Positions 1-9,604 of a stretch of DNA of 64,000 nt are shown in pieces. The stretch's first letter is position 1. The number at the start of each line of letters is the position of its first letter. Below the pieces are notes generated by a model that did no database searches, was not told the origin of the DNA, and was given only the letters and a program-made list of their open reading frames with translations. Source of the stretch: Choristoneura fumiferana (taxonomy: Eukaryota > Arthropoda > Insecta > Lepidoptera > Tortricidae); contig NC_133476.1 in assembly GCF_025370935.1 (NCBI RefSeq), positions 16,857,039-16,921,038 on the forward strand, given 5' to 3'. The position numbers were made by a program, and so were the translations under genes.

Positions 1-266
1 TTTAAGTCGCTATGATATAATTTACTTTACTGGCAACCGAGGAATTGTTCATATTGTCGAGTCACCATGATGAAACGATTCGAGAAGTCAACTATTAAGA
101 GGGAAAGCATTGACTTTTCTTAATCTTTAATTGTAAATATTTAGCTCCATCAGATAATCTTTTTATCTAAGCCGCTCATCCGGAAAAACTTGTATATTGT
201 TCTTACTTAACTTTACATGTATTACTTGCTAAATATAAACACGAACACTGTGGTACTATACAGGGT
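1..266. other. AT-rich sequence without recognisable gene
   Basis: No open frame of useful length and no repeat that I recognise. The last few bases (TATACAGGGTG) are a motif that also occurs near 11870 and 55130, at what look like element edges. Confidence 0.5.
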
Positions 267-630
267 GTTAATTAAATAACTGAAAACCAGAAAGTAGTTT
301 GCTCAGAATCGAGAGTAGATTCGATAACACTATGCTTTAAATCAGGCTGTGTTTGTGTTTTTAAATCCCTTTTTTATTGTGCCCAGTCTAAAAGTTACGA
401 TTGCAACATGCGCCAATTAAATATTTTAGCGAGGTTGCATACTATTTAGATAATTTAAAGACGTCAAAGCGCAACTGACAAATACATATATTATGAGTGT
501 AGAGTTAGGAATGAAGTAGAATTACTGACTTATCAAAACACACGAATAGCATTTAAAATAATGGAGATATTCAAACTTAAAATGAAAAAATATTTTTGGG
601 GTGTCTGAGGTTTTCAGTTATTTAATTAAC
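267..630. mobile_element. MITE-like element with 22-bp terminal inverted repeats
   Basis: Positions 267-288 (GTTAATTAAATAACTGAAAA then CC) are the exact reverse complement of 609-630. The 364-bp unit has no coding capacity, as expected of a non-autonomous DNA transposon. It is preceded by TACAGGGT. I could not assign a superfamily or a clean target-site duplication. Confidence 0.6.
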
Positions 631-1422
631 AACTTGTAGATACAAGAAATACCAAAGCAGCAGAATATATAATGAAGATTTTTAAGTTTGTTTGCCTCTG
701 AATATTAAAATTATACTAGGCACTTAAGTTACACACTTGAATGCAAGTAAAAAAGTTTCGTCGGCAGCACAAAAAGTAGCCATTGCGCTTCTGGGGCGAG
801 CATTAATTTCGTTCTTGTATTTTTCTTTGACCCGTCGCCGCTGAACTGACCTTTTATAAATAGAGTATAGCCTTAACCTACTTGAATATCCTTCGGCGAA
901 TATCGGATAATATTTCCCTCTAGATTTTGCTATGTTATGGCCGCTGGAGCGAGAAAGTCAGAGGGGGTGTAATAGTGCGAGCGGAATACAAAACGAGTCA
1001 TAAATACGTGGTTTTAAAAATAAAATGATGTATGTGTAGTGAGGTTTTATATTCAAGCCAGACAGTTTTGAGTTAGAAAATGTTTTGGGTAAAAGGCTGA
1101 CTATTAATTAGGAAGCGAGAAAGGTCAGGTTTTTGGGACGAGGATTTGAAATTTGAATAGGTGCTTCGACCTTGTAATAAGCTCTAAATAAATTGGCATT
1201 GCTTTTCAATTTGATTGTTATCTTCGTAAAGTTTGTACAATACGTAGGTTTCAGACTGAAATTAATACTTTTCATTTCAGTTTTAAAATTTTTAAGGTGA
1301 GGTTTGTGGCTAACCACAGACGTGAATAAGGCCCCTCGAGAATAAAGAGGGATTCACTTCTCTGATTGACACGCCCGAATTTAATTAATTTAGCATATTT
1401 GTGATGTTTTTTTGTGTCCAGA
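631..1422. other. Unique AT-rich sequence, no gene seen
   Basis: Only short frames occur. The minus-strand 69-codon frame at 1108-1317 has an AT-driven composition rich in Lys, Asn and Phe, with no domain, and is not called. Confidence 0.5.
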
Positions 1423-1556
1423 GGCCTTATTGTCTAACGCACTAGGAGTCACGATCATTTTCACCACTTCTTTCTGTCACACTGTGTAAGATGAGGATAG
1501 AAAGAGATGGTGGATGCGATCGCGAAGGTTAGATGGAGCGTTAGACCATACGGCCA
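1423..1556. mobile_element. Palindromic MITE, copy 1
   Basis: Ends GGCCTTATTGTCTAACGC (1423-1440) and GCGTTAGACCATACGGCC (1539-1556) are inverted repeats matching at 16 of 18 positions. The interior (TTTCTGTCACAC, GAAAGAGATGGTGGATGCGA) recurs at 62986-63123 in the same orientation. Non-coding. Confidence 0.7.
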
Positions 1557-2250
1557 CAGTAAATTACAGGTTTACTTTTAAATAGGTACCTATAAATTAA
1601 AAAGACGCAGTCTTACTAATGCTAGACATTCTGCAACCGGTTGGTCGATAAGTCGCAGTTCGTGCTCCTGTAACATTAACTGGAGAATCGATGCCAATCT
1701 GCAGTCCAGACCCGGACCGCTGCATTCTCACTGCCGCCTTTTGTATAAAACATGCAAATAGACGCGTTTTGTCTTATCTGATCTCTCATTGCTGTTATAA
1801 GATAAACAGGTGCGACGTATCGTCGTATAGATAGGTACTTACATTTGATTTGCTTTTAGTTTGATGTTTTTGTCAATTTTTATTACAGATATTTTTTTAT
1901 CCGATAAAATATCTGACTTAGGTACATAATTAAATATTACTGCTGAGTTATCCCTCGTTCTAAATTCTAAATATACTTACTTCACTTCTTTGTACTGGAA
2001 TTTCACAAAACAGGTTTCGCAAAGTCCGTAATAAATTGTAGCAGAAATCAAAAGCCTATTACAAAGGAAATTTATCCAGAAGAAACAGCTTACACGAAGT
2101 TTCTTTGAGTAGAGTGTGTGTTACAATTTGTTTTTGTGTATTGAAAGTTTGTTTGTTTCGAAACTTCTTAAAGACCAAACCGAGCGAAGTTAGATAAGTA
2201 CCTACCTATTCTTCCTATTGTTCCTTTAAGTAAGTCTTCTGAATTTTTTG
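1557..2250. other. Unique AT-rich sequence, no gene seen
   Basis: No long frame, tRNA-like box or repeat recognised in this stretch. Confidence 0.45.
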
Positions 2251-2737
2251 TTTACGCTGAAGTTTTTACTTGGAAATTACTGCCACGCACGGAAGAACAA
2301 AAATTGTGAAATGTTTCAAGAGCGTACGTTACAAGTGTTACAAGTGGATTTTCTACACCCATTCCATACTTTGTCGGGAAACCGCTGACGTTGTCGTGTT
2401 TTGCCATGGATCTGTACGGTTCCACTGTTACAGCATCGTAGAAGAGATTCAATAGAGGTTTCTTCTCGTCCATTGAAAAGGGGACAGGGATGCTGCATGG
2501 GGCGGTTGTGCCTCTCAGTGGCTTCGTATGCTGGCTACAAATATGAACGGACCACTATATATGAGGCCGGGTGCCTCACTGGACTGAAGTCCATCTTCAA
2601 AAGCTAGTGAGATCAAGCCCGCCGATGGAACCACATCTACTACAAATAAAAACTTCAATAGTTAAATTCTGTCATAAGAGGCGAAGGTATACAGTAGGCG
2701 ACCGGCTAGCAATCTGTCACTATTGTACCGTTTTTGT
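2251..2737 (+). other. Possible upstream part of a degenerate LINE
   Basis: GC-richer than its surroundings and directly continuous with a LINE-type 3' tail at 2738. Five overlapping short frames on both strands cover it (for example 73 codons on the minus strand at 2252-2473). None shows a reverse transcriptase or endonuclease motif. The likeliest explanation is a decayed 3' portion of the same element, but a retro-copied host sequence is not excluded. Confidence 0.35.
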
Positions 2738-2850
2738 CAAGCTTAAAACCTAAAATTGCTAAAAGTGGCTCCGAAGCGGTAACGTTTCGTGTGCTCTGCC
2801 TACCACCATTTGGGAATAAAGGCGTGGTGTTTATGTGTATGTGTGTGTGT
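2738..2850 (+). mobile_element. RTE-like LINE 3' tail, copy 1
   Basis: The block beginning CTTAAAACCTAAAATTGC and continuing through GTGGCTCCGAAGCGGTAACG, with a TTTGGGAATA box, recurs at 61630-61725. It ends in a (TG)n-rich run at 2825-2850. I recognise it as a widespread lepidopteran non-LTR 3' end; the RTE assignment is from memory. Confidence 0.65.
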
Positions 2851-3471
2851 TGAACTCTGTCCACAAGATCAATTTTTTATTTGAAGTTATTTTGCGACGC
2901 TAAAATTTAATACCTACCTAAAAGTGTAAGGGCAACTATACTCTTTTAAGCAAAATCAGATGAGCCAAAGTATTTCTTTCACTCATTGATGTATTTCTGG
3001 CGTGGTAACCCAATGACTTCACTCGTCACGTGCGAATAGATTCGAGTTACGGGTTAGATACAGAAGTGAATAGTAGGTACGTTTTCTTATGTTTAAGATT
3101 GTTTTTGTGAGGGAGTAAAACGGCTGTACTTGTACTATACTTATTCTGTGTCCATGTGCTCGGAGTAATTGCAGCTCATTCAATATTCCCGGTCATCGTG
3201 GAATACTTGCCATCGATTATTCATCGGAAACAAACGTGTGGTAATCGATGCACCGACGATTGATTCGAGTGATCACTGTATTGCAATGAGATACGTCTCT
3301 ATTGTATGCAGGTTTATAAATTGTTCGGGATGACAAATTTGATGTTACGGGTGATTGGTTAGATTGTGTGATAGGTTAACGATTTATTATTCGGCTTGCG
3401 TCAATGGTGCTTCGGTCGATAGGTGCTTGGATGAAAAATATTCGTGGCAAACGAAGAAAGTAGGAGGAAAT
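2851..3471. other. Unique sequence, no gene seen
   Basis: No open frame above about 60 codons. Several ATCGAT-type palindromic words occur between 3190 and 3270. Nothing supports a gene. Confidence 0.45.
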
Positions 3472-3603
3472 ATCGTCACTACTTTGAAAAAATCTCGTAT
3501 CTCAAATCAATACGACAGCAAAATTGACCTTTGAAATAATGTTCATAAAGTTCACTTAGAAAAGTATCAATTTTGAGATACGAGCTTTTTTCACAGTCGT
3601 GAT
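3472..3603. mobile_element. Foldback MITE, ~33-bp arms
   Basis: The arms 3472-3504 and 3571-3603 are imperfect inverted repeats (AAAAATCTCGTATCTCAAA against TTTTGAGATACGAGCTTTTT). The total is 132 bp and it is non-coding. RNA from this region would form a long hairpin. Confidence 0.7.
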
Positions 3604-3930
3604 CCCCAAAAAAAATTGGTAAATGTACAAGAATTTCTCGTTTTAATTTGTAAGCCTTATCAAGACAGTGCTTAAAATATCATTCGGGTTTCGTTACATT
3701 GCTGGGCCGCGTGGTGGGGGATTGTTAATGATCGACCATCAATGGCAATGTATCGTATTTAATCTGCCTGACGTCGTCTAAATGATAGGGTTGCACCGAA
3801 TGCTTAAAATATATACAGGTAATCGATAATTTGATTTCACAGCTTCAGCGCGATATTATCGATAAGTAATTTAATATTTTTCAAAAAATTGTTAAGACAG
3901 ATTTTTCATTAAACAATCTGCTAAAGGCCC

Positions 3931-4145
3931 ACTAATATAATAAATGCGAAAGTTTGTAAGTCTGTTTGTTTGTTACTTCATCACGTCTAAACCGTTGAAC
4001 CGATTTAGATCAAATTCGGAATAAAGATAGTTTGAGTTCCGGGAAAGGACATAGGATAGTTTTTATCCCGGAAAATGGCATAGTTCCAGCGGAATAGTGA
4101 AAACCGAATTCTACGCGGACGGAGTCGCGGGTAACAGGCTAGTAT
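3931..4145 (+). mobile_element. Helitron-like (Lep1-type) non-autonomous repeat
   Basis: Starts ACTAATATAATAAATGCGAA and ends near GACGGAGTCGCGGGTAACAG. Internal phrases (CCGTTGAACCGATTTAGAT, GGACATAGGATAGTTTTTAT) recur in other copies at 14208, 30364, 48088 and 55018. Such repeats are widespread in Lepidoptera; the Helitron assignment is from memory. Confidence 0.65.
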
Positions 4146-4336
4146 AAGATAAATAATCAACGAGGAGCGGTAAAGTAGAGGTAGGAGGTAGAGGAGCAGC
4201 AAAGCTTGCTCCTAGAGGAAAGACTACGAATTAATCCGAAACATGTCGAGCTAAACTCGATAAGAGAATTAAATTATCCATTTTTAATTCACTATTTGTG
4301 TAACAAACAGATGTAAGTTAAGAACTTTAGCAGGTG

Positions 4337-4610
4337 TTAGGACCTTGTGCAAGGTCCGCCCGGATTGCTACCACCATCTTGCTCGCTAATCCTGCCGTGA
4401 AGCAGCAGTGCTTGCGCTGTTGTGTTTCGGCGTGGAGAGTAAGACAGCCGGGTGAAATTACTGGCACTTGAGGTATCCCATCTTAGGCCTCTAGGTTGGC
4501 AACGCATCTGCAATCCCCTGGTGTTGCAGGTGTCTATGGGCGGTGGTGATCTCTTACCATCAGGAGACCCACTTGCTCGTTTGCCATCCAGTAGAACAAA
4601 AAAAAACTTA
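4337..4610 (+). mobile_element. Lepidopteran SINE-like repeat with A-rich tail
   Basis: Contains the familiar phrases AAGGTCCGCCCGGATTGCTA, GTGTTTCGGCGTGGAGAGTA and CTGGTGTTGCAGGTGTCTAT, and ends in an oligo-A tract (4599-4606), consistent with retroposition. Truncated minus-strand relatives occur at 18568 and 35931. The two plus-strand frames crossing it (4452-4785) are repeat-derived. Confidence 0.75.
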
Positions 4611-4639
4611 TTTCAAAGAGCATCCTCAAAGAAAGACCC

Positions 4640-4657
4640 CCACCACCACCACCACCA
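4640..4657. repeat. (CAC)n trinucleotide microsatellite
   Basis: Six CAC/ACC units directly abut an S3 repeat fragment at 4656. The poly-Trp and poly-His runs in frames crossing it are artefacts of this repeat. Confidence 0.8.
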
Positions 4658-4698
4658 TCCCAGCCTATTTACGTCCCACTGCTGGGCACAGGCCTCGT
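4656..4698 (-). mobile_element. S3 SINE-like repeat, 3'-end fragment
   Basis: CATCCCAGCCTATTTACGTC followed by CCACTGCTGGGCACAGGCCT is the reverse complement of the S3 3' end found at 12260 and 62850. Confidence 0.75.
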
Positions 4699-4899
4699 CT
4701 ACATCCCTGTAGAGTATACTGTCGCTTTCTGCCAAGTTTCTTGCGGCGCATTCTTCTTGGCAATGACCAAACTGATACTGAATAAATGCAAGACGCTCGC
4801 CAAAAACGGGTGTCTCCACTGTCCAACCTTTCGCGACTTAGCTGAAAATTGCACCGCTGCGAATTTGCAAGCGTCACAATCCCTCACAAACGAAATTGA

Positions 4900-5080
4900 T
4901 ACCCGATGACGCTTTAATATCCGCCGAGTTGAACAATCCACCGCCGTTACCGAATTTAATTAAACGGACGCCCGTCTGATCTGATATTTGTGACGGCCGA
5001 TGGGAATTATTAAAATGCAGATGCAATATTCCCGATCGGTAATCAAGTTGGGAGCGATGTTTCGCAGTTGCTGCAGAGCT
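4900..5080. promoter_or_regulatory. Candidate conserved non-coding block
   Basis: Non-repetitive, GC-richer than its flanks, with homeodomain-type motifs (GAATTTAATTAAACGG, GGGAATTATTAAAATGCAG) and TCTGATCTGATAT, a word shared with 20570. The character suggests an enhancer, but the sequence alone does not prove function. Confidence 0.25.
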
Positions 5081-5329
5081 GGCAACATTTTTGACGGGAT
5101 TTTCTGTTGATAATGAAAATTGTTACAAATTGCACTCTTAGATCAAGAATAAAATAAATAAATAGCAACTTAAAATGATACCCCGTTTTTATTAAGACTT
5201 CATTCAATTTTTGGATGATCTAAATTAAAATGGGGTATTATTTAAAGTTCATCTATGATTGCGGATTATGAACTATCTTCGTTTCCAATATGAGAATCAT
5301 CTTTGGACCTAGTGACAAATTAAGTACGT

Positions 5330-5873
5330 AACAAAGCGGAGGATCGTGCGTTCAAATCCAAACTCGCACCTCTGAGCTTTTTGAAATACGTGTGCGAAAA
5401 TACATTTAGCACAAGCGTTCAGCATCATCATCATATCAGCCTTAGGACGTCCACTGTTGGACATAGGCCTCCCTCATAAACCTCCAGTTGCCTCGGTTGG
5501 AAGCGTCGTGCATCCACCAAGAACCCGCGACGTTAACCAGGTCATATCCATCTCCTTGGTGGACGTCCTACGCTGCGGTTGCCGATCCGCGGTCTCCACT
5601 CGAGAACCTTTAATTTCGGCCCCAACGACCATCTGTTTTCCGTGGTATATGGAATAACCATTGCCACTTTATCGAGCTAATTCGTTTGGCTATGTCAACA
5701 CAAGCGTTACGGTGAAGGAAAATACCGTGAGGAAACCTGCTAAACCTGCGAAGCAATTCAATGTAGCCTGTGAAGTCAATCCGCACTGAGCCCGCATGGG
5801 GACTGCGGCCTGAGCTCTCTCATTCTGAAAGGAAGCCTGTGTCCAGCAATTAGACGTACCAATACTATATAAG
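5330..5873 (+). mobile_element. S3 SINE-like repeat, split by a nested insertion
   Basis: The left part (5330-5419) has a degenerate tRNA B-box-like word (GCGTTCAAATCC) followed by CGCACCTCTGAGCTTTTTGA. The right part (5709-5873) continues with CCGTGAGGAAACCTGC, GCAATTCAATGTAG and the GTGTCCAGCAATTAGACGTA 3' end. The parts are separated by an RTE-like tail. The same order of parts is seen in the copy at 62706. Confidence 0.75.
5420..5698 (-). mobile_element. RTE-like LINE 3' fragment nested in S3, with target-site duplication
   Basis: On the minus strand the element ends GTCCAACAGTGGACGTCCTA then a (GATGAT)-type tail at 5420-5435. Its last codons resemble the EAYVQQWTS-like end of RTE-class polymerases. 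CACAAGCGTT stands on both sides (5410-5419 and 5699-5708), a perfect 10-bp target-site duplication. The 66-codon plus frame at 5457 is antisense to it. Confidence 0.8.
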
Positions 5874-6288
5874 CCGTTAAAACTTAGATTTGATCTCTAT
5901 GAAAAGCATTAAATTGACAGAGATTATATTTTAATAAAATTACAGAACAAAAATCGCTCAGTTATGCGAGTCGAATCGAACCAAGGATTTAAAGCCCTAT
6001 GGGTAGAGTCTCCTTGTATAATTTGACCAACAAGATACAACCTACATAGAAAACTAACATAAAAAAGTTGAAAAACATAGCGAAGAACCACCGCAAGAAA
6101 ACTCGCTTTTACGTTAAAGAGCCGCATCGAAATCGGTCCGCCAGTTTGATAGCACAGACAGACATCGACGTCAAACTCTCAACACCCCTCTTTCTAAATA
6201 CGTCAGTGGTTAAAAATAACATGGACCTCAAAATAACATAGCCTCATAGCAAGATTTGAAGATTGACAAATATGAAGAATCAACACGT
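5874..6288. other. Unique AT-rich sequence, no gene seen
   Basis: A 67-codon minus frame (5924-6127) has no recognisable domain or splice context. Confidence 0.45.
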
Positions 6289-6509
6289 CACGGAAAAAAA
6301 GGAATTCTTTGACCAAGAATATTCATAGTCTCAGGAATATTGTTAAATCTTTAAATTCAAGTAACTATTTTCTTTAAGTAAGATAATAGTTTTAACCCAA
6401 GACAATATTTGTCTTCATCCAACACAATATGGCGTCCGGCTATATACGAAATATTTTTGTCTTGACCAAGGGTATATTGTCTTAATATAAGACATCCTTT
6501 TTTTCCGTG
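6289..6509. mobile_element. MITE with CACGGAAAAAAAGGA inverted ends
   Basis: Perfect 15-bp terminal inverted repeats at 6289-6303 and 6495-6509 bound a 221-bp AT-rich non-coding core. ACGT words flank both ends, but a target duplication is not clean. The end structure resembles the element at 49769-49967. Confidence 0.65.
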
Positions 6510-7034
6510 TACGTGACTGCGTAACACCTTGATTTCGTTTGTCTCGAACACTCAATACCCCTAAGTGTTCTTTACCTCAGCTAAGGCCAACAAATCATTC
6601 AAAACAATTTTCTAATATGGTTTTGGGGCTATCCAATCACAAATCTTCCCATCTCGCGTCCTTATCAAAGAGCAATAGCCATTGAAATTTATTATTACAG
6701 TTCACAAAATAGCAGTATACATTCCCTGAGGGCGAAGCTTCCTGTGGGAAAAATCCCCCTTCGCAAACGGCACGCGACTCTTTGTGACGTCACAATGGCA
6801 CATTTTGTTTGTACCCGCGCCCGCCCACTTGGTGATTCTATGGGAGAGCTGTGAAGTCAAGGGTGGAATTTCTCACGACTATTTATATCAATTTTACAGT
6901 GGTTTATGGGTTATGCAAATGTTGCTCAAGAAACTAGGTTATTATTATTTCTTGTCTTTTACAGTTATTTTGGGTCGTCAGTACACACTTATTTCGCATA
7001 ATTTTATTTACCCGAATATAGCTCATTCGTAGAC
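6510..7034. other. Unique sequence with a CRE-like palindrome
   Basis: TTGTGACGTCACAA at about 6781-6794 is a full cAMP-response-element-type palindrome just upstream of a GC-rich patch (GTACCCGCGCCCGCCC). No gene start can be tied to it. The 82-codon plus frame at 6784 has no recognisable domain. Confidence 0.3.
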
Positions 7035-7116
7035 AACTCGAACACAAACTCGCCAAAACCTAGCTTCCTCTAGTGGCTAGGGGAATCTAGGTTTTGGGGA
7101 GTTGTGTTCAAGTGTT
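7035..7116. repeat. Near-perfect snap-back hairpin, ~34-bp stem, tiny loop
   Basis: The left arm 7035-7073 (containing CGCCAAAACCTAGCTTCC) pairs with 7077-7116 (containing GGAATCTAGGTTTTGGGG) across about 3 nt. It could be a MITE remnant or a source of a hairpin RNA; the very small loop is unlike a typical pre-miRNA. Confidence 0.7.
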
Positions 7117-8333
7117 CGAATTCTTATTTACACCTAGCCATTCTACAGTTTTTTTGGAAATAATTCGATATAAGGATATTTTTTTTTTGGCTTTTACCTA
7201 CGTGTTAAGAACCTATATTTTCAAATCCACCAAAATTTGGTTCCGGAAGATGGTAAAAAATATTGTACCCTAAAATAGGTGTTTTTTTAGCAAAAATGTT
7301 ATCAGTAAATTTACTGCCAAAATATGTCTGAATAATTCAGTTTTTAGACCCGCAAGCTGAATCCACCAATATATCTAACAGGAAATGTAAAAAAAAAACA
7401 CTAAAGTGATTGTTTCGTAATATCTCTAATTTGTATTAAGGAAAAAAAAACTAAGATTTTTTAAGTCACATTATCAAGAAATTGGATTTTAAATAATTGT
7501 CTTTTAAAATCCAACAATACGAGTAGATATGATTGGAAATTACGTATTTTGTTAAACCGATATAATTTGAGCAGCAAAAATAAGTACATAAGTCTCAAGG
7601 CACGTTAAAAAGACATACCATTCCATTATCCACTGTAAACCTTAACTACTTATACTATACTTACCTTTTATGCCACTGTCGTAATTAATTTTTAATTTTT
7701 ACTTTAGAAAATATGAAGCCTTTTTTTAAGTTCCTTTAAAAACAAAGTGGATTTTACATGTGTTACAAAGAACATAAATAAAACGAGTAACTTATGAAGT
7801 AAATAGGCTTATAGAAATTTCGCCAGTTTTTTACAGAATTATTCAAGATTATTTTTTATAAAATGTAACTGTCGCGGTGATAAATTTTGGTGGATTATTG
7901 AAGAATATATTTGCAAATTACCTGACCTAATTTTTAATGCAAAAAAATGCTTATTTGAATTAATGTTGATTTTACTTAGAGCGAAGGTGTTAGGTGCTTT
8001 TATTATGCATACATTCTGGAGATCATGTGAAAACACTGGTAGAATTAAAATTATTTAAATATTATCATGCAATACATAACTTATTCTGAGGCAATACTTA
8101 TTTTTCTTTCTTAATATAGTTATGGGTTAAGATTAAATCATCTCTACCTATTATAAAACGTAATAAAGAGGTAAACATCACAAGCGGCCTTATATTGTGT
8201 CTCGAGCGAGAAATTTTCTACTAAAATATTATAAAAACATCCACCGAGAGCATTCCGTTTAATTAAAAAAAATCAAGATATTAACTTTTCCAGTTATCTT
8301 TTCAGTTTTCAGCGTGCCTCGTCTCGTAACGTA
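7117..8333. other. AT-rich gene-free stretch
   Basis: About 1.2 kb rich in A and T homopolymers. The 65-codon minus frame at 7839-8036 is compositionally random. A short inverted repeat (ATTGGATTTTAAA against TTTTAAAATCCAAC) lies near 7480-7515. No repeat family recognised. Confidence 0.5.
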
Positions 8334-8373
8334 ATGTTTTGGATAATATTCATCAGCGGAGTGCTTTTACGGG
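8334..8373 (+). CDS. Candidate signal-peptide first coding exon
   Basis: An ATG at 8334 opens MFWIIFISGVLLR, a short hydrophobic stretch like the start of a secreted or membrane protein. It runs straight into G|GTGAGTG (GT at 8374), a strong 5' splice donor. A pyrimidine-rich TTTTCAGTTTTCAG at about 8297-8310 could be an upstream acceptor or an Inr-like TCAGT start. Insect genes often put the signal peptide in a micro-exon, but 40 bp is short enough to arise by chance and no downstream exon is identified in the window. Confidence 0.22.
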
Positions 8374-8548
8374 GTGAGTGCTCGAAAAAAAATCTGAAGA
8401 CGATATATTAACATTATAATTAAATTATGACTCAATAAGACCTTTTCTTAGCTTTTATTTATGTTTTACGAGGATAACGTGGTCGAACTTAATAAGTCGA
8501 GCTAGTTTTTGTAGGAGTATATAATTTTGACGTAGAATAAAAGTTTGT

Positions 8549-8698
8549 TTAAGGGGATGTTTCACCACCGATTGATTAATTTTATTCGACGGATAGGTAT
8601 GTGATGCCGTCTCCGTCTATTCGCACAAAACAAACAGAGACCGCATTACACTTATCCGTCAAATAAATTTAATCAATAGATGGTGAAAGAGGCCTTAA
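8549..8698. mobile_element. TTAA-flanked palindromic MITE (GGGGNTGTTTCACC family), copy 0
   Basis: The element at 8553-8694 is bounded by TTAA at 8549-8552 and 8695-8698. It is a ~140-bp near-palindrome with ends GGGGATGTTTCACC and GGTGAAAGAGGCC and a central GTCTCCGTCTATTCGCACAA. The TTAA target is typical of piggyBac-type transposition. Relatives lie at 10724, 11005, 19990 and their copy-B counterparts. Confidence 0.8.
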
Positions 8699-8699
8699 A

Positions 8700-8757
8700 T
8701 GTACAGTCACCAGCATTAATATCTGCCACAGCGGAGCGTGTAAAAATATCTCACACC
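8700..8757. mobile_element. Fragment of a TGTACAGTCACCAGC repeat
   Basis: TGTACAGTCACCAGCATTAA followed by TATCTGCCACAGCGG resembles one terminus of a lepidopteran inverted-repeat element. Only one end is visible here, so the call is tentative. Confidence 0.4.
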
Positions 8758-8852
8758 CTTCCGGCCTCGCGTCGCGAAACGAGGCGCGAGGCGACGTACG
8801 TACGAGGTGAGCGCGCCTCGCCTCGCCCCTCGCAGCGCTCGCGTCCAGCAGA
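8758..8852. other. CpG-rich block
   Basis: Very dense in CG dinucleotides (GCGAAACGAGGCGCGAGGCG, GCGCGCCTCGCCTCGCCCCT), sharply unlike the AT-rich surroundings. A related word (GAGACGAGGCGCGAGGTGAG) recurs at about 9176. It could be a transposon-internal repeat or a promoter-like CpG cluster. Confidence 0.5.
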
Positions 8853-8974
8853 GCTACTACGAAACTCGAAACTTGAAGTTCGTATCGTACCGACCCTCTC
8901 GCTCTCGTATTAAATAGTGTAAGTGTCAGAGGGACCGCACGACACGAACTTCGAGTTTCGAGTTTCGTAGTAGC
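8853..8974. mobile_element. Palindromic MITE (GCTACTACGAA family)
   Basis: GCTACTACGAAACTCGAAAC at the left is inverted as AGTTTCGAGTTTCGTAGTAG at the right, with arms of about 30 bp. The core CCCTCTCGCTCTCGTATTAA and GTGTCAGAGGGACCG recurs in the relatives at 22991 and 40393. The 111-codon minus frame at 8669-9004 and the 77-codon plus frame at 8680 run through this and the CpG block and are not genes. Confidence 0.75.
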
Positions 8975-8998
8975 CCTGCAGAGCGGTTTTTGGGCACG

Positions 8999-9225
8999 AG
9001 TCAAAGGACCTCGCGACGAACGCGAGCTTGGTATTTACATTCGCGCACTCGCTTTATTGGAGTTTGAACCTTGTGCTGCGCAGGTTGTAAGCTCAAAGAC
9101 AACTGAACTTGCCACGAGAGTGTATAAACAGGAAGCGCATTTACCATCGATCACGCGAGCCGCCGGCCGAGATACGAGACGAGGCGCGAGGTGAGGCACG
9201 AGGCGAGAGTGTAAATCCCGCATCA
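8999..9225. other. Second CpG-rich block
   Basis: Contains CCTCGCGACGAACGCGAGCT, a short palindrome, and GAGACGAGGCGCGAGGTGAG, echoing 8770-8850 in part. No gene assigned; a 63-codon minus frame (9035-9226) is likely chance. Confidence 0.4.
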
Positions 9226-9351
9226 TAATAAAAATTTGACGTGGAGTCTCAGGAGGCTATATTATTCCTTGCTGCTAGTGACATTCAAATTGACACTTTC
9301 CAATGAGGTCCCATATTTTGTGGTATCCAAGGGTCCCGTCCCGACATGCTC

Positions 9352-9604
9352 TGCATTTAACTACACAACACTAGACTCCCAAAGGCGTCCATTATTACGT
9401 TAACCAATTAAATATTAAACACGAAAAAAAAGTGCCCATTGAAAGCGCAAAAGGTGAAAAAATTTGCAACATCGATTGTGAGAGAGCAACAGTGATATTT
9501 TTTATATTCTTCTTACTAGTTCTCTGGAAACAGCCGAGATTAAACTAATTTCATTGTGCATTTAACTACACAAAACTAGACTCCCAAAGGCGTTCATTAC
9601 TACG
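9352..9604. repeat. 48-bp direct repeat, two copies 205 bp apart
   Basis: TGCATTTAACTACACAACAC then TAGACTCCCAAAGGCGTCCA (9352-9399) recurs with few changes at 9557-9604. The intervening sequence is AT-rich and non-coding. It could be a tandem unit of about 205 bp or a degenerate direct-repeat-bounded element. Confidence 0.7.

Noticed and set aside
8669..9004. 111-codon minus ORF
   Set aside because: It runs through a CpG block and a palindromic MITE; the length reflects few AT-rich stop codons in GC-rich DNA.
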